Positions 53,556 to 62,230 of a stretch of DNA of 64,000 nucleotides are shown one piece after another. The DNA lies in the NCBI GenBank assembly GCA_965212025.1, contig OZ243039.1, forward strand, positions 248,001-312,000, given 5' to 3'. Made by a program: the position numbers and the translations under genes. The notes beneath the pieces were generated by a model. It was not told the origin of the DNA and searched no databases. It saw only the letters and a list, made by a program, of their open reading frames with translations. Origin of the DNA: G965212025 sp965212025 (GTDB lineage Bacteria; Pseudomonadota; Gammaproteobacteria; Poriferisulfidales; Oxydemutatoraceae). Positions within the stretch are counted from its first letter, which is position 1, and each line of letters opens with the position of its first letter.

Positions 53556-55460
53556 ATGAAAACAAAACCGTTTATGTGGGGATTGGCCGCTGCGCTTTTA
53601 GTGTATCTGCCAACTACCGCACAAGCCAACAGCGAGCTCATTCGCATGGAGAAAAATCCAGACAACTGGGTCATGCCGGCTGGCAACTATGCCAATCAGC
53701 GTTACTCTAAGCTCGCCCAAGTTAATAAGGACAATGTGGCTGACCTGAAAGTTGCGTGGACTTTTTCAACTGGAGTCCTGCGCGGTCATGAAGGAAATCC
53801 TCTCGTCATTGGGAACATGATGTACGTCCATACGCCTACGCCGAGTAATGGCAACCCGGGCTTTGCGGACAATACAAGCAATGTTGTCTATGCACTGGAT
53901 CTGGACAAAGGCGGTGAAATCGTTTGGGAATACAAACGCAGCGACGAAGTCTTCTACAAGACCCGTGGCGGCGCAGTACGCACGACAGTGGAAACCATGT
54001 GCTGTGACAACGTCAACCGTGGGTTGTCCTACGCTGACGGCAAAATTTTCCTCTACCGTGCTGACGCCAGACTGGTAGCGCTTAACGCCAGAACTGGCAA
54101 AGTCGAGTGGGAAGTCAAAAACGGCGACCCTTCCATAGGTGAAACGGGCACATCCGCCCCTCACGTCTTTAACGACAAAGTCATGGTTGGTATCAGCGGC
54201 GGTGAGTTTGCCATCCGTGGTCACATGACCGCTTACAACGTAAGCAATGGTGAACGTGCATGGCGCGCTTACTCAATGGGTCCGGACAGCGACACACTTG
54301 TGGACGCCAAAACGACCGAACTTGGGAAATCCGTTGGTAAAGATTCCGGTCTTAAGACTTGGAATGACGGTGCCGCCCAAAGTGCCGAATGGCTTTGGCA
54401 ACACGGCGGTGGAACCACTTGGGGTTGGTATTCCTTTGATCCCAAGTTGAACCTGATGTATTACGGATCAGGGAATCCTGGATCCTGGAACCCGACGTTG
54501 CGTCCTGGTGACAACAAATGGTCCATGACCATTTTTGCCAGAGATGTTGATAGCGGCCATGCCAAATGGGTGTACCAAATGACCCCACACGATGAGTGGG
54601 ATTATGACGGTGTAAACGAGATGATTCTTGCCGACGGCATTGATGTCGGAGGAAAAGCCCGCAACGTAGTGGTTCACTTTGATCGCAACGGTTTTGGATA
54701 CACGCTTGACCGTGAAACTGGCGAATTGCTCGTTGCCGAGAAATTTGATCCAGCCGTGAACTGGGCCAGGAAAATTGACCTGAAGAGCGGTAAACCTGAT
54801 CTTGACCCCAGGTACAGCACCGGAAAGAAGGGCAAAGGCACAGAAGTGAACGCGCTAAACGTTTGTCCTGCTGCGCTTGGCACTAAGGACGAGCAACCTG
54901 CTGCCTACTCTCCACAAACCCAGTTGTTCTACGTCCCCACCAACCATGTGTGCATGACGTATGAGCCCTTGGGTGAGGAAGTTCAGCCATATTACCCGGG
55001 CAACGCCTACGTGCATGCCCGCTTGACCATGTTTCCTGCTGGTCGGGTGCTGGGTGATGGTTCCAATCACATGGGGAGGTTTATTGCCTGGGATGCCGGT
55101 AAAGGCGAAGAAGTCTGGGCAATTGACGAAGATTGGTCCGTATGGAGTGGTGCACTGGCTACTGCCGGTGGACTCGTTTTCTACGGCACACTCGACGGCT
55201 ACCTTAAAGCGGTTGACGATATGACCGGGACCGAACTTTACCGTTTCAAAATGCCATCCGGCATTATCGGTAACGTGATGACTTATAACTACCGTGGCAA
55301 GCAGCACGTTGCAGTGTTCTCAGGCATTGGTGGTTGGGCCGGAATCGGACTTGCCGCGAATCTTGACGATCCTGAAGCTGGGTTAGGCGCCGTTGGCGGC
55401 TATGCCGGGCTGACAAGCCTCGTTAGATTGGGTGGCTCATTGTTCGTTTTCAAACTCTAA
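53556..55460 (+). CDS. xoxF: lanthanide-dependent PQQ methanol dehydrogenase XoxF
   Basis: Periplasmic quinoprotein that oxidises methanol and passes electrons to a c-type cytochrome. ATG 53556 (MKTKPFMWGLAAALL) is chosen because ATGGAGTT lies 5 bases upstream; an in-frame ATG at 53544 is within that site. A signal peptide ends in TTAQA. The vicinal disulfide Cys149-Cys150 (ETMCCDN) and the tryptophan-rich beta-propeller motifs are present. At 349-351 the sequence is DYD: D349 is the catalytic base, and D351 is the extra aspartate that marks lanthanide-binding enzymes, where calcium MxaF has alanine. 634 residues. The cluster continues with xoxG and xoxJ after a terminator. Confidence 0.96.
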   Translation: MKTKPFMWGLAAALLVYLPTTAQANSELIRMEKNPDNWVMPAGNYANQRYSKLAQVNKDNVADLKVAWTFSTGVLRGHEGNPLVIGNMMYVHTPTPSNGNPGFADNTSNVVYALDLDKGGEIVWEYKRSDEVFYKTRGGAVRTTVETMCCDNVNRGLSYADGKIFLYRADARLVALNARTGKVEWEVKNGDPSIGETGTSAPHVFNDKVMVGISGGEFAIRGHMTAYNVSNGERAWRAYSMGPDSDTLVDAKTTELGKSVGKDSGLKTWNDGAAQSAEWLWQHGGGTTWGWYSFDPKLNLMYYGSGNPGSWNPTLRPGDNKWSMTIFARDVDSGHAKWVYQMTPHDEWDYDGVNEMILADGIDVGGKARNVVVHFDRNGFGYTLDRETGELLVAEKFDPAVNWARKIDLKSGKPDLDPRYSTGKKGKGTEVNALNVCPAALGTKDEQPAAYSPQTQLFYVPTNHVCMTYEPLGEEVQPYYPGNAYVHARLTMFPAGRVLGDGSNHMGRFIAWDAGKGEEVWAIDEDWSVWSGALATAGGLVFYGTLDGYLKAVDDMTGTELYRFKMPSGIIGNVMTYNYRGKQHVAVFSGIGGWAGIGLAANLDDPEAGLGAVGGYAGLTSLVRLGGSLFVFKL

Positions 55461-55517
55461 AATCAGTTTGATTGGCTGATCCCGTATTGCGTAGATTAGC
55501 TGATTGATTTAGTTTGG

Positions 55518-55555
55518 TGGCGGCATCCAGGTTGTTTGGGTGCCGCCATTTTTTT
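55518..55555 (+). terminator. intrinsic terminator between xoxF and xoxG
   Basis: An 11-base stem, TGGCGGCATCC (55518-55528) with GGGTGCCGCCA (55538-55548), one T-G pair, encloses a 9-base loop and is followed by seven T. This is a strong rho-independent terminator inside the cluster. It would make xoxF far more abundant than its cytochrome and accessory genes. Confidence 0.88.
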
Positions 55556-55575
55556 GTAAAAAATTGAGGGGCACG

Positions 55576-56076
55576 ATGCGTTTAAAAAATATTTCTCTCA
55601 TAATGGGACTGTTTCTTTTGTTTACAGCCACACTGAATTCACCATTCGCCTCCGAAAACGAAGCGCAGGAAAATAAAAAGGCATACACGATAAATCCTGA
55701 TGGATCAGCAGACTGGTTCACGTATCACGGGTTCATCATGTATGGTGTCAATTGCTACACCTGCCATGGTCCGGGTGCCATGGGAAGTACATTTGCGCCG
55801 AATTTGACTGAGTCTATAAAAACCATTGACTTTCAGAAGTTTACTGACACCGTGACGAATGGACGTCCAGGCAGAATGCCCTCATTCGGTTACCACTACG
55901 GCGTGATATGTTCATTGGATCATCTTTACGCTTACTTGAAAGCACGCGGTGACAATGCGGTTGGTGCAGGTGAGTTGCAAAGGACTCAAAAACCAAAAAT
56001 TGATAAAAATGAACGGTACAGAGCTTACAAAGTGTGTTTGAAATCTTTGAAAGCGCGAGTAAATCTGACTGATTGA
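55576..56076 (+). CDS. xoxG: cytochrome c, XoxF electron acceptor (XoxG-like)
   Basis: Exported c-type cytochrome. ATG 55576 follows GAGGGG. Signal peptide LIMGLFLLFTATLNSPFAS. Single haem motif CYTCH (C60, C63, H64); a methionine in GRPGRMPSFGYHYG is a likely distal ligand. 166 residues with a C-terminal cysteine-containing tail (KVCLKSLKARVN). Position directly after xoxF makes it the likely physiological acceptor. Confidence 0.88.
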   Translation: MRLKNISLIMGLFLLFTATLNSPFASENEAQENKKAYTINPDGSADWFTYHGFIMYGVNCYTCHGPGAMGSTFAPNLTESIKTIDFQKFTDTVTNGRPGRMPSFGYHYGVICSLDHLYAYLKARGDNAVGAGELQRTQKPKIDKNERYRAYKVCLKSLKARVNLTD

Positions 56077-56079
56077 ACG

Positions 56080-56901
56080 TTGGCACATCAGAAAATCACG
56101 CGTTGGTGTGTGGCTCTGATTTCCCTGTTATCGTTCACCATAGCTCAGGGCGCAGATCAGGCAACAGAACTCCAAGAGCGTAAAGTCCTGCGGGTATGCG
56201 CTGACCCGGAAAACATGCCTTACTCCAACGACTCTGGCGAAGGATTTGAAAACCGGATTGCCGAAATGCTGTCCGAGTACCTGGGGATAGACCTTGAATA
56301 CTCATGGTACCGCCAGACCTACATGGTTCGATTCCTCAGAAACACGCTACGCAGGCGACTGTGTGACGTGGTGATAGGAATGCCTCCCAAGCATGAAGCA
56401 GTCTTGAACACCAACCCCGTCTATTACTCTGTTTTTTCCATGGTGCGCAGAAAGGATATGGAAAACCCACCACAGTCACTGTCAGCGACTCGCATGGCAA
56501 CTCTGAAAGTAGGTGTGGTCGCTTCTGAGCCTCCGGCCATGTCGCTTGAACAAAGCGGGCTTTACGGTGAAATTATTCCCTATGGAGTAGTCCTGAAGTA
56601 CAGTTTAAACGAAGGGCCAAGAGCCATGATCGAAGACGTTGTCAATGGCTCAATTGATGTCGCTTTGATATGGGGTCCTTACGCTGGCTACTTTGGCGGC
56701 ATGCATGATTCCCTGCATGTTGTTCCTTTGTTCAGCGACAACAAAAAGTACGGCAAGCTGGTCTATGAAGCGACGATGGGAGTACGGGCGCACGAACTGC
56801 AATGGAAGCGAGTACTGAACCGCTTTATTCGTTCCAAAAAACAGGAAATTGATTCGCTGTTAAAAGAATATCGGGTACCCATTGGCAATGGAGCGGAATA
56901 A
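56080..56901 (+). CDS. xoxJ: XoxJ/MxaJ-like periplasmic solute-binding-fold protein
   Basis: Periplasmic binding-protein fold thought to help activate or mature methanol dehydrogenase. The start is a TTG at 56080, weakly supported, since no Shine-Dalgarno is visible, but it gives a signal peptide (CVALISLLSFTIAQGAD). LRVCADPENMPYSNDSGEGFENRIAEML is the family opening in pieces, with SWYRQTYMVRFLRNTL, RRLCDVVIGMP and SIDVALIWGPYAGYF. 273 residues. Overlaps the next gene by one base (TAATG). Confidence 0.88.
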   Translation: MAHQKITRWCVALISLLSFTIAQGADQATELQERKVLRVCADPENMPYSNDSGEGFENRIAEMLSEYLGIDLEYSWYRQTYMVRFLRNTLRRRLCDVVIGMPPKHEAVLNTNPVYYSVFSMVRRKDMENPPQSLSATRMATLKVGVVASEPPAMSLEQSGLYGEIIPYGVVLKYSLNEGPRAMIEDVVNGSIDVALIWGPYAGYFGGMHDSLHVVPLFSDNKKYGKLVYEATMGVRAHELQWKRVLNRFIRSKKQEIDSLLKEYRVPIGNGAE

Positions 56902-57512
56902 TGTTTGGTGAAAAGGACAGGAGGGTCAATAAAATAAATTTTTCAGCCCGCATTTTGCCTTTTGTCTTTTTTCTTTTTGGCGTTATTTTTCTGCCACTCC
57001 CCGCACTGGCTGAAATAAGCGAACCCACTACGTATCGAACCAGCGACTATTTTTCGCAGACGCCGGAAACTTTGACCGGCGCAACGGTGGTCGGAGCCAA
57101 CGAACTGAAACAGTTGCTTGAAAGTGCTTTCCCGGTACTGATTGACGTGACTCCTGCGGCTCGCAGGCCGAAAAGCCTGCCAAAAGACCGTTTGTGGCGG
57201 ATAGCGCCACGGAACTCGGTTGCCGGAAGTATCTGGCTGCCGAATGTGGGCTATGGCTGGCTTTCACCGGATTTTGAGAGCTTCTTCAGAGACGAACTGG
57301 AAGCACTGACGCAACGTGACAAGAAGCGACATCTGGTGTTCTACTGCCTGCCAGATTGTTGGCAATCCTGGAATGCTGCCAAGCGCGCACTCGAATTTGG
57401 CTACGCCAACGTAGCATGGTTTCCGGGAGGAACCCCGGAATGGGAAGTTTTTTCCTATCCTTTGGAAAAGAAAAAACCTCATGCCATGCCTCTTTTTGGA
57501 GATTACAAATGA
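56901..57512 (+). CDS. rhodanese-like PQQ-associated CXXCW-family protein
   Basis: 203 residues, exported (signal peptide ending LPLPALAEI). A rhodanese-like fold contains C149-L-P-D-C153-W154 followed by SWNAAKRAL. Proteins of the PQQ-dependent catabolism-associated CXXCW family have this layout and sit in quinoprotein alcohol dehydrogenase clusters. Here three residues separate the two cysteines. A redox or thiol role in dehydrogenase maturation is inferred from context. The stop overlaps the next start by 4 bases. Confidence 0.85.
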   Translation: MFGEKDRRVNKINFSARILPFVFFLFGVIFLPLPALAEISEPTTYRTSDYFSQTPETLTGATVVGANELKQLLESAFPVLIDVTPAARRPKSLPKDRLWRIAPRNSVAGSIWLPNVGYGWLSPDFESFFRDELEALTQRDKKRHLVFYCLPDCWQSWNAAKRALEFGYANVAWFPGGTPEWEVFSYPLEKKKPHAMPLFGDYK

Positions 57513-58210
57513 CAACTTGTTTCCTATCACGTTCCTTCTTTGTTGGAATAATGTTTTGCGGGGTTTTTGGCCTTGCCTTGGCTACAGCAGAAGAAAGCAC
57601 ACCTGCACAGGAGAGCCCGAAGTTGTCCCCAGCCCAGAGACTGGTTTTTGGAACCCGGCATTTGCAAAACATAGACTCCCCGACAACGCTGACCTACCAC
57701 ATCAATGGCCATAGCTTGAACGGAGTGAATTTTGACAATTCGGCAACACTTGAAGTGTTCAAATTTTGGCCCAACGGTTCGCGTGGAACAGAAGCAGTTT
57801 TTCCGACAGAAGAAGGACCCAAAAGCTACGTCAGGAGCCAATTTTGCTGCAATCCGGTCATCTTGTATTTTCTGGAATGGAACACGCAAAGAACTTTTTA
57901 TGAAACTGGAATCAGCCGCTTTTACATTCGAACGCAGTTACGTAACGCCTTCTTTTACGCCGGGCTGAAAGATACAAATGTGGTTTTCAATGGCAAGAAA
58001 ATAAAAGCCAAAGTCGTTGCACTGAAGCCTTTTGCCAATTCAGAAGACAAGAGACTGTCAGGCAGGTTGGCATCCAGAGAATATCAGTTGGTTTTGGCTA
58101 ACGATGTTCCGGGCATGCTGCTCAGCATAAGAATCATGACACCAGCCGATAAGGAAAAAGACTTCGCTTCCGAGAAGGTGGAGCTCACTTTTAAATCTCA
58201 ACAGGGTTGA
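57509..58210 (+). CDS. unknown exported protein of the xox cluster
   Basis: 233 residues from ATG 57509, coupled to the previous gene. A signal peptide is visible (FFVGIMFCGVFGLALATAEE). The mature part looks beta-rich, with a CC pair (SQFCCNPVILYFLEW, about residue 115) and no known motif. I do not recognise the family. Its place after the CxxxCW protein suggests a part in methanol dehydrogenase assembly or in the periplasmic electron pathway. Confidence 0.75.
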   Translation: MTTCFLSRSFFVGIMFCGVFGLALATAEESTPAQESPKLSPAQRLVFGTRHLQNIDSPTTLTYHINGHSLNGVNFDNSATLEVFKFWPNGSRGTEAVFPTEEGPKSYVRSQFCCNPVILYFLEWNTQRTFYETGISRFYIRTQLRNAFFYAGLKDTNVVFNGKKIKAKVVALKPFANSEDKRLSGRLASREYQLVLANDVPGMLLSIRIMTPADKEKDFASEKVELTFKSQQG

Positions 58211-58217
58211 TAAAGAC

Positions 58218-58670
58218 ATGAAGAAACTCACCTATCTGCTGGTATTACTTTTTGCGGGCGGATTGTTATTCTGGGCTGGTCAGTGGTCGGTAAAAAAGCA
58301 GTCTTTCCAGGAAAGCAATGAGAGCTTGACTGCGAGCATGGAAGCACCCACAAGCAAAAAGGTTAATGACTTTCCAACTGCGGAGCGCGCTGAATACGTT
58401 TTCGCCTGCATGGGAAGTTCTCAACAGTCGTTGCTGACGCTTTATGCCTGCGCGTGCAAAATTGATGTTATTGCAAAGCAGATGGAATACAAAGACTACT
58501 TGCGGGCCAAAACTGCCTCCCTGACGCGCCAGCTACCAGGAGAACGTTACGTTGGATTCAGGAACTCGGCTGTCGTCAAGGAAATGGTCGGGAAGCTGAA
58601 AAATGCCGCCATTGAAGCCGACTTTAGCTGCCCAGGCAGCACCGTGATCGGCAGCCAGTTTAAACCCTGA
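58218..58670 (+). CDS. unknown membrane-anchored or exported cysteine-containing protein of the xox cluster
   Basis: 150 residues. An N-terminal hydrophobic segment (LTYLLVLLFAGGLLFWAGQ) is either an uncleaved anchor or a signal. Four cysteines follow, in FACMGSSQ, YACACKIDVIA and FSCPGS; these could form two disulfides. No family recognised. It is the last gene of the cluster, 7 bases after the previous one, and converges with the thioredoxin gene. Confidence 0.75.
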   Translation: MKKLTYLLVLLFAGGLLFWAGQWSVKKQSFQESNESLTASMEAPTSKKVNDFPTAERAEYVFACMGSSQQSLLTLYACACKIDVIAKQMEYKDYLRAKTASLTRQLPGERYVGFRNSAVVKEMVGKLKNAAIEADFSCPGSTVIGSQFKP

Positions 58671-58753
58671 TTTTCCTACTCCCCAGGCAGGAAGCAGCGG
58701 CTAGGATTCTGGTCTGGGCACACGCTCCGTGCAGCATGCACGGTGGCAACAGG

Positions 58754-59323
58754 CTATAGCAGTTTCTGCAAGTGTTCTTGCAGCTCTTCTTTGTGAAGGG
58801 TTCCCTTTTTGATGAATCGCACAACCCTGTTGCGGTCGACCAAGGCGCTGAATGGCAGCCCGCCTGAGTCGTTGCCTAGCTCCTTGCCTAGTTCGATGGC
58901 GTCACTGAACCCGATGAGCTGGGGATATTTCACCTGAGGCAGACTGTTAAGGAAGGCTTGGGCGGGTTCAAGTTCGTCTATGGCAATTCCCACTACTTCA
59001 AAGCCCTGCTCGTGATACTGGTCACGCAAATCACTGAACACCGGAATCTCTCGCAAACACGGGGGACACCAGGAAGCCCAAAAGTTCAATAAAACCACTT
59101 TACCCTCCCAACTTTTGCTGGACACAGCCTCCCCGCTGAGATTTTTCATGGCAAATTCCGGAACTGTTTTGCCAAAATCCAAATCTACAACTTGTGTCTT
59201 CGGTTCTTTGTGCTTCCCTTCCGGCAAGTCGTACAGCGTTACCCCGGCAATGGTCGCCACGATGGCCAGCAGAAGCAAATGGGGAATAAATTTCTTTTTG
59301 CTAGGCTTCTTCATGCTTGACAT
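58754..59323 (-). CDS. TlpA/ResA-like periplasmic thioredoxin
   Basis: 189 residues. Membrane anchor (FIPHLLLLAIVATIAGVTLY), then a thioredoxin fold with the redox motif NFWASWCPPCLREIPVF (about residue 83) and the cis-proline segment GGLPFSALVDRN. Likely a thiol reductant for cytochrome c or other periplasmic proteins, kept reduced by DsbD, whose gene overlaps it by 23 bases. ATG 59323; an alternative ATG lies at 59314. Confidence 0.9.
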   Translation of the reverse strand: MSSMKKPSKKKFIPHLLLLAIVATIAGVTLYDLPEGKHKEPKTQVVDLDFGKTVPEFAMKNLSGEAVSSKSWEGKVVLLNFWASWCPPCLREIPVFSDLRDQYHEQGFEVVGIAIDELEPAQAFLNSLPQVKYPQLIGFSDAIELGKELGNDSGGLPFSALVDRNRVVRFIKKGTLHKEELQEHLQKLL

Positions 59324-61091
59324 CTAACACCGCCTTGATATGTGAAATAAATTTTGTGGCACCGATGAAACCCACCAAGCGATGGTGTTTCAGCTCCCGG
59401 CCTTCGGTGTCAAAGAACAAAATCGCAGGCGGGCCAAAAAGGTCAAATTCCTTCAATAAATTCTGGTCTTCCTGACTGTTTTCAGTGACATCCGCCTTGT
59501 ACAAAACCAGGCTTGACAGTGTTTCCTGAACCTGTGGGTCAGAGAAAGTAAACGCCTCCATTTCTTTGCAGCTCACACACCAGTCTGCATAAAAATCCAA
59601 CATCAGCACTTGATTGGACTGCCCGGCTTCCTGAACGCGCGCTGCCAGATCAGTCGTGGACCCTACAGTCTGGAAATTCAGCTTGTCTGGTTGCTGGAAG
59701 GACTGTGAAGCCACCAGCGGTCTGAGCAGACTATGTCCGCCCGTCGCGGCTCCGGCAACCAGCAAAGTCCCATAAAGCAACAGGAGCAGCGAAATGCCGC
59801 GACCGAAGCTCAGCCAGCCTTGCGAAGGGGACGCGGTCTTTAAAAACCCATGAACGTAGGTTCCTGTAAAGATCAGCAGGCAGCCGGTAAAAAACAATAT
59901 CAGAGATGCGGGCAAAACCCTGTCAAGTAACCACAAGGCCACTCCCAGCATCAAGAAACCGAAGCTGGCACGAGCCAAGTCCATAAATGGGCCGGGCTTT
60001 GGCAGGAAAGAGCCCAGAGAGGTGCCGATCACCAACAGGGGTATGCCCATTCCCACCCCAAGGCTGAAAAGCGCGATGGCTCCGGTCAACGCGTCACCGG
60101 TTCGGGCAATAAACAGGAGTGCTCCAACCAAGGGTGCGGTGATACAAGGCCCAACGATCAGTGCTGACAGCCCCCCCATTATCGCCGCTCCAGGCAGGCT
60201 GCCGCTCTTGCCTCGACCCGCCAGTGAAGCAAAGCGGGTCTGTAAGCGGGCAGGCATCTGAAGCTCAAACAGACCAAACATCGACAGTGCCAAAATGACG
60301 AATACCGCCGCGAAACTGAAGATCACCGCAGGCTTTTGGAACCAGACTTGAAAGTTCTCGCCCCCCAGCCCGACGATCATTCCAAAAATGCTGTACACCA
60401 CGGCCATTGCCAAAACGTAGCTCAGCGAAAGACTGAAAGCCCTTTTTGTGGTTTTGCGTTCGCCGCTCGTGATGATGCCGCTCAGAATAGGCACCATGGG
60501 TAAGACACATGGCGTAAAAGCCAGCAATATTCCAAAACCGATGAATGCCAGAACAGTCAACAGGGTGCTTTGACTGACAAGCAGGTCGGCAACCTGATCT
60601 TGCTCCGATTGCGTGGTTAACGGTACCGCAGGTGTTTTGTCGGTTCCAACGGCCAAAGTAAAAAGCTTGTCAATGGGGGGGTAACAAATTCCCGCATCAG
60701 CACATCCCTGATAGCTAACTTTGATCTCGGCAGTTTTGGCGCTGGGTTTTTGCACTTCAAAAGGCACAAGGAGTTCACCTCTGAAAACATTCACTTGGCC
60801 GAAAAACTCATCGGTCACTGTCTTCCCTGGCGGCAAACTCATGGTGACGTCGCCCTGCTCAGAGACAATGCTGGTTTTGTGGCGATACAGGTAGTAGCCC
60901 TCAGCGATCAGCCAATCTGCAACAGTCCCTTGCGGGCTTTCCACGATACGCAAAACGAAGGCTTCATCAACTGGCAGAAATTCACTTTGCCCGTCATCCA
61001 GACCTTTCAGTTTCTCCAACAGAGAAGTCTCAGCACCGCTGAAGCCGACAAAGCAAAACAGAAGAGCCAAAGCTGCCACAATTTTTTTCAC
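59301..61091 (-). CDS. dsbD: thiol:disulfide interchange protein DsbD
   Basis: Carries electrons from cytoplasmic thioredoxin to periplasmic proteins. The GTG at 61091 (VKKIVAALALLFCFVG) shares GTGA with the cutA stop and is preferred over ATG 61112 inside cutA. Order: signal peptide, N-terminal immunoglobulin-like domain with the paired cysteines (YQGCADAGICYPP), an eight-helix membrane domain with FTPCVLPMVPI and GPCITAPLVG, and a C-terminal thioredoxin domain (DFYADWCVSCKEME). About 596 residues, the usual size. Confidence 0.95.
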   Translation of the reverse strand: MKKIVAALALLFCFVGFSGAETSLLEKLKGLDDGQSEFLPVDEAFVLRIVESPQGTVADWLIAEGYYLYRHKTSIVSEQGDVTMSLPPGKTVTDEFFGQVNVFRGELLVPFEVQKPSAKTAEIKVSYQGCADAGICYPPIDKLFTLAVGTDKTPAVPLTTQSEQDQVADLLVSQSTLLTVLAFIGFGILLAFTPCVLPMVPILSGIITSGERKTTKRAFSLSLSYVLAMAVVYSIFGMIVGLGGENFQVWFQKPAVIFSFAAVFVILALSMFGLFELQMPARLQTRFASLAGRGKSGSLPGAAIMGGLSALIVGPCITAPLVGALLFIARTGDALTGAIALFSLGVGMGIPLLVIGTSLGSFLPKPGPFMDLARASFGFLMLGVALWLLDRVLPASLILFFTGCLLIFTGTYVHGFLKTASPSQGWLSFGRGISLLLLLYGTLLVAGAATGGHSLLRPLVASQSFQQPDKLNFQTVGSTTDLAARVQEAGQSNQVLMLDFYADWCVSCKEMEAFTFSDPQVQETLSSLVLYKADVTENSQEDQNLLKEFDLFGPPAILFFDTEGRELKHHRLVGFIGATKFISHIKAVLDVKHEEA

Positions 61092-61405
61092 TGTGTCTCT
61101 TCCTCTACCCATTCCTGATACGCCCTTTCAGCCTGTACTTCTGAAAATACAATTTCCGGTAGCTCGTAAGGATGTCGCTTCTTGAGCAACTCCACAGCCC
61201 GCTGACAACTCTCAGAGGTGGTTTTGATGCTGAGAACATACTCATGCTCCTGCTTCAATTCATTTTTCCATTGGTAAAAAGACAGCACCTGCCCGGAAAT
61301 TTGCACGCATGCCGCGGCATGTTCCTCCACCAGGAAAGCCGCGACCGATTCCGCATCCTCGCGCTTTGCAAAAGTGGATTTAATGATGACCAGTCCCTTA
61401 CTCAT
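61088..61405 (-). CDS. cutA: CutA1 divalent-ion tolerance protein
   Basis: Small trimeric PII-like protein linked to metal tolerance. ATG at 61405 follows AGGGGG; the frame is open further without family content. 105 residues: AFLVEEHAAACVQISGQVLSFYQW in pieces, KTTSESCQRAVELLKKRHPYELPEI and the EYVLSIKT strand. First gene of the cutA-dsbD-thioredoxin operon. Confidence 0.94.
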   Translation of the reverse strand: MSKGLVIIKSTFAKREDAESVAAFLVEEHAAACVQISGQVLSFYQWKNELKQEHEYVLSIKTTSESCQRAVELLKKRHPYELPEIVFSEVQAERAYQEWVEEETQ

Positions 61406-61736
61406 TACCAACCCCCTGGAAAATCTGAATTGGATTGTACACAACAATTGCCAGCCGAAGCCTTGCAACCCCTTATACGATCCCCTGACAGCCACTGTTT
61501 CGCGCTCGCGTCTCCGAGCCCGAACCCCTGACCCTGCCGATCCTGAGGAATCCTGTGGCACAAAAATATCCCTGCTTTCCCCTGTCCCAAGTAGCGATTT
61601 CCATCCGGCTTTGACAGGAATCCGCCAAAAACTTTGTCAAAACGAGCCAAGGTGCGACACACTTTCTTTCCAACAAGACCGACTTGCCACATAAGCCCTT
61701 GCCTTTGCTACAATGCCAAGACATGAGGAATGGATT
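61406..61736. other. divergent spacer between cutA and fxsA
   Basis: About 330 bases. The plus-strand fxsA promoter candidate lies at its right end. No other gene or structured element is apparent; a short plus-strand frame across it has no family features. Confidence 0.4.
61704..61712 (+). promoter_or_regulatory. extended -10 promoter candidate for fxsA
   Basis: TGCTACAAT matches the extended -10 consensus TGnTATAAT with one mismatch. Transcription would start near 61719, which puts the ATG at 61713 upstream of the message and favours the GTG at 61737 as the true start. Confidence 0.4.
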
Positions 61737-62171
61737 GTGACTTTTCTGCTAATGATGGTGATTTTGCCGCTTGTCGAGATTTATCTCTTCATCATCATCG
61801 GCGGCGAAATCGGCGCACTGACTACGGTACTGTGGTGCGTATTCAGCGCTTTCGCAGGTTTTTACGCCTTGCGCCATCATGGGCGGCAATCTGTCGCTCG
61901 CTATCGCGCCTCTCTTGCTGAAGGCGGTAGCCCCACATACGACATTTTAAGCAGCATGCTGATTCATGTGGGTGGCGTGCTTTTGCTGGTTCCGGGGTTC
62001 ATGACCGATGTTATCGGCCTTTTATGCTTGTTACGCCTGAGCAGGGAGTTTATCATCCGGCTTGCTGTAAAACGTGCTTCCGTTTCTGTAAACGGTTTTG
62101 GTTTTGGAGTTTCCCGCAAAAAAAACAAGCGCAAAGATTTTCTCGAGGGAGAATACCGGCGGCGCGATTAA
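61737..62171 (+). CDS. fxsA: FxsA family membrane protein
   Basis: Small inner-membrane protein; in E. coli its overproduction alleviates F exclusion of phage T7. Likely start GTG 61737 with AGGAA about 8 bases upstream; an ATG at 61713 is the alternative. Hydrophobic segments at the N-terminus (LLMMVILPLVEIYLFIIIGG), near residue 20-45 and near residue 75-100 (GGVLLLVPGFMTDVIGLLCL, the family hallmark). About 144 residues with a basic tail. Confidence 0.9.
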   Translation: MTFLLMMVILPLVEIYLFIIIGGEIGALTTVLWCVFSAFAGFYALRHHGRQSVARYRASLAEGGSPTYDILSSMLIHVGGVLLLVPGFMTDVIGLLCLLRLSREFIIRLAVKRASVSVNGFGFGVSRKKNKRKDFLEGEYRRRD

Positions 62172-62230
62172 GCACAGTTTCCCGATTCAACTCCGGGGCT
62201 TTGGGAATTCAAATTTAATCAGGATCAGAG

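Noticed and set aside
58727..58743. Hairpin CCGTGCA-GCA-TGCACGG between the xox cluster and the thioredoxin gene as a terminator
   Set aside because: A perfect 7-base stem, but no T run follows on either strand, so it is not an intrinsic terminator by sequence.
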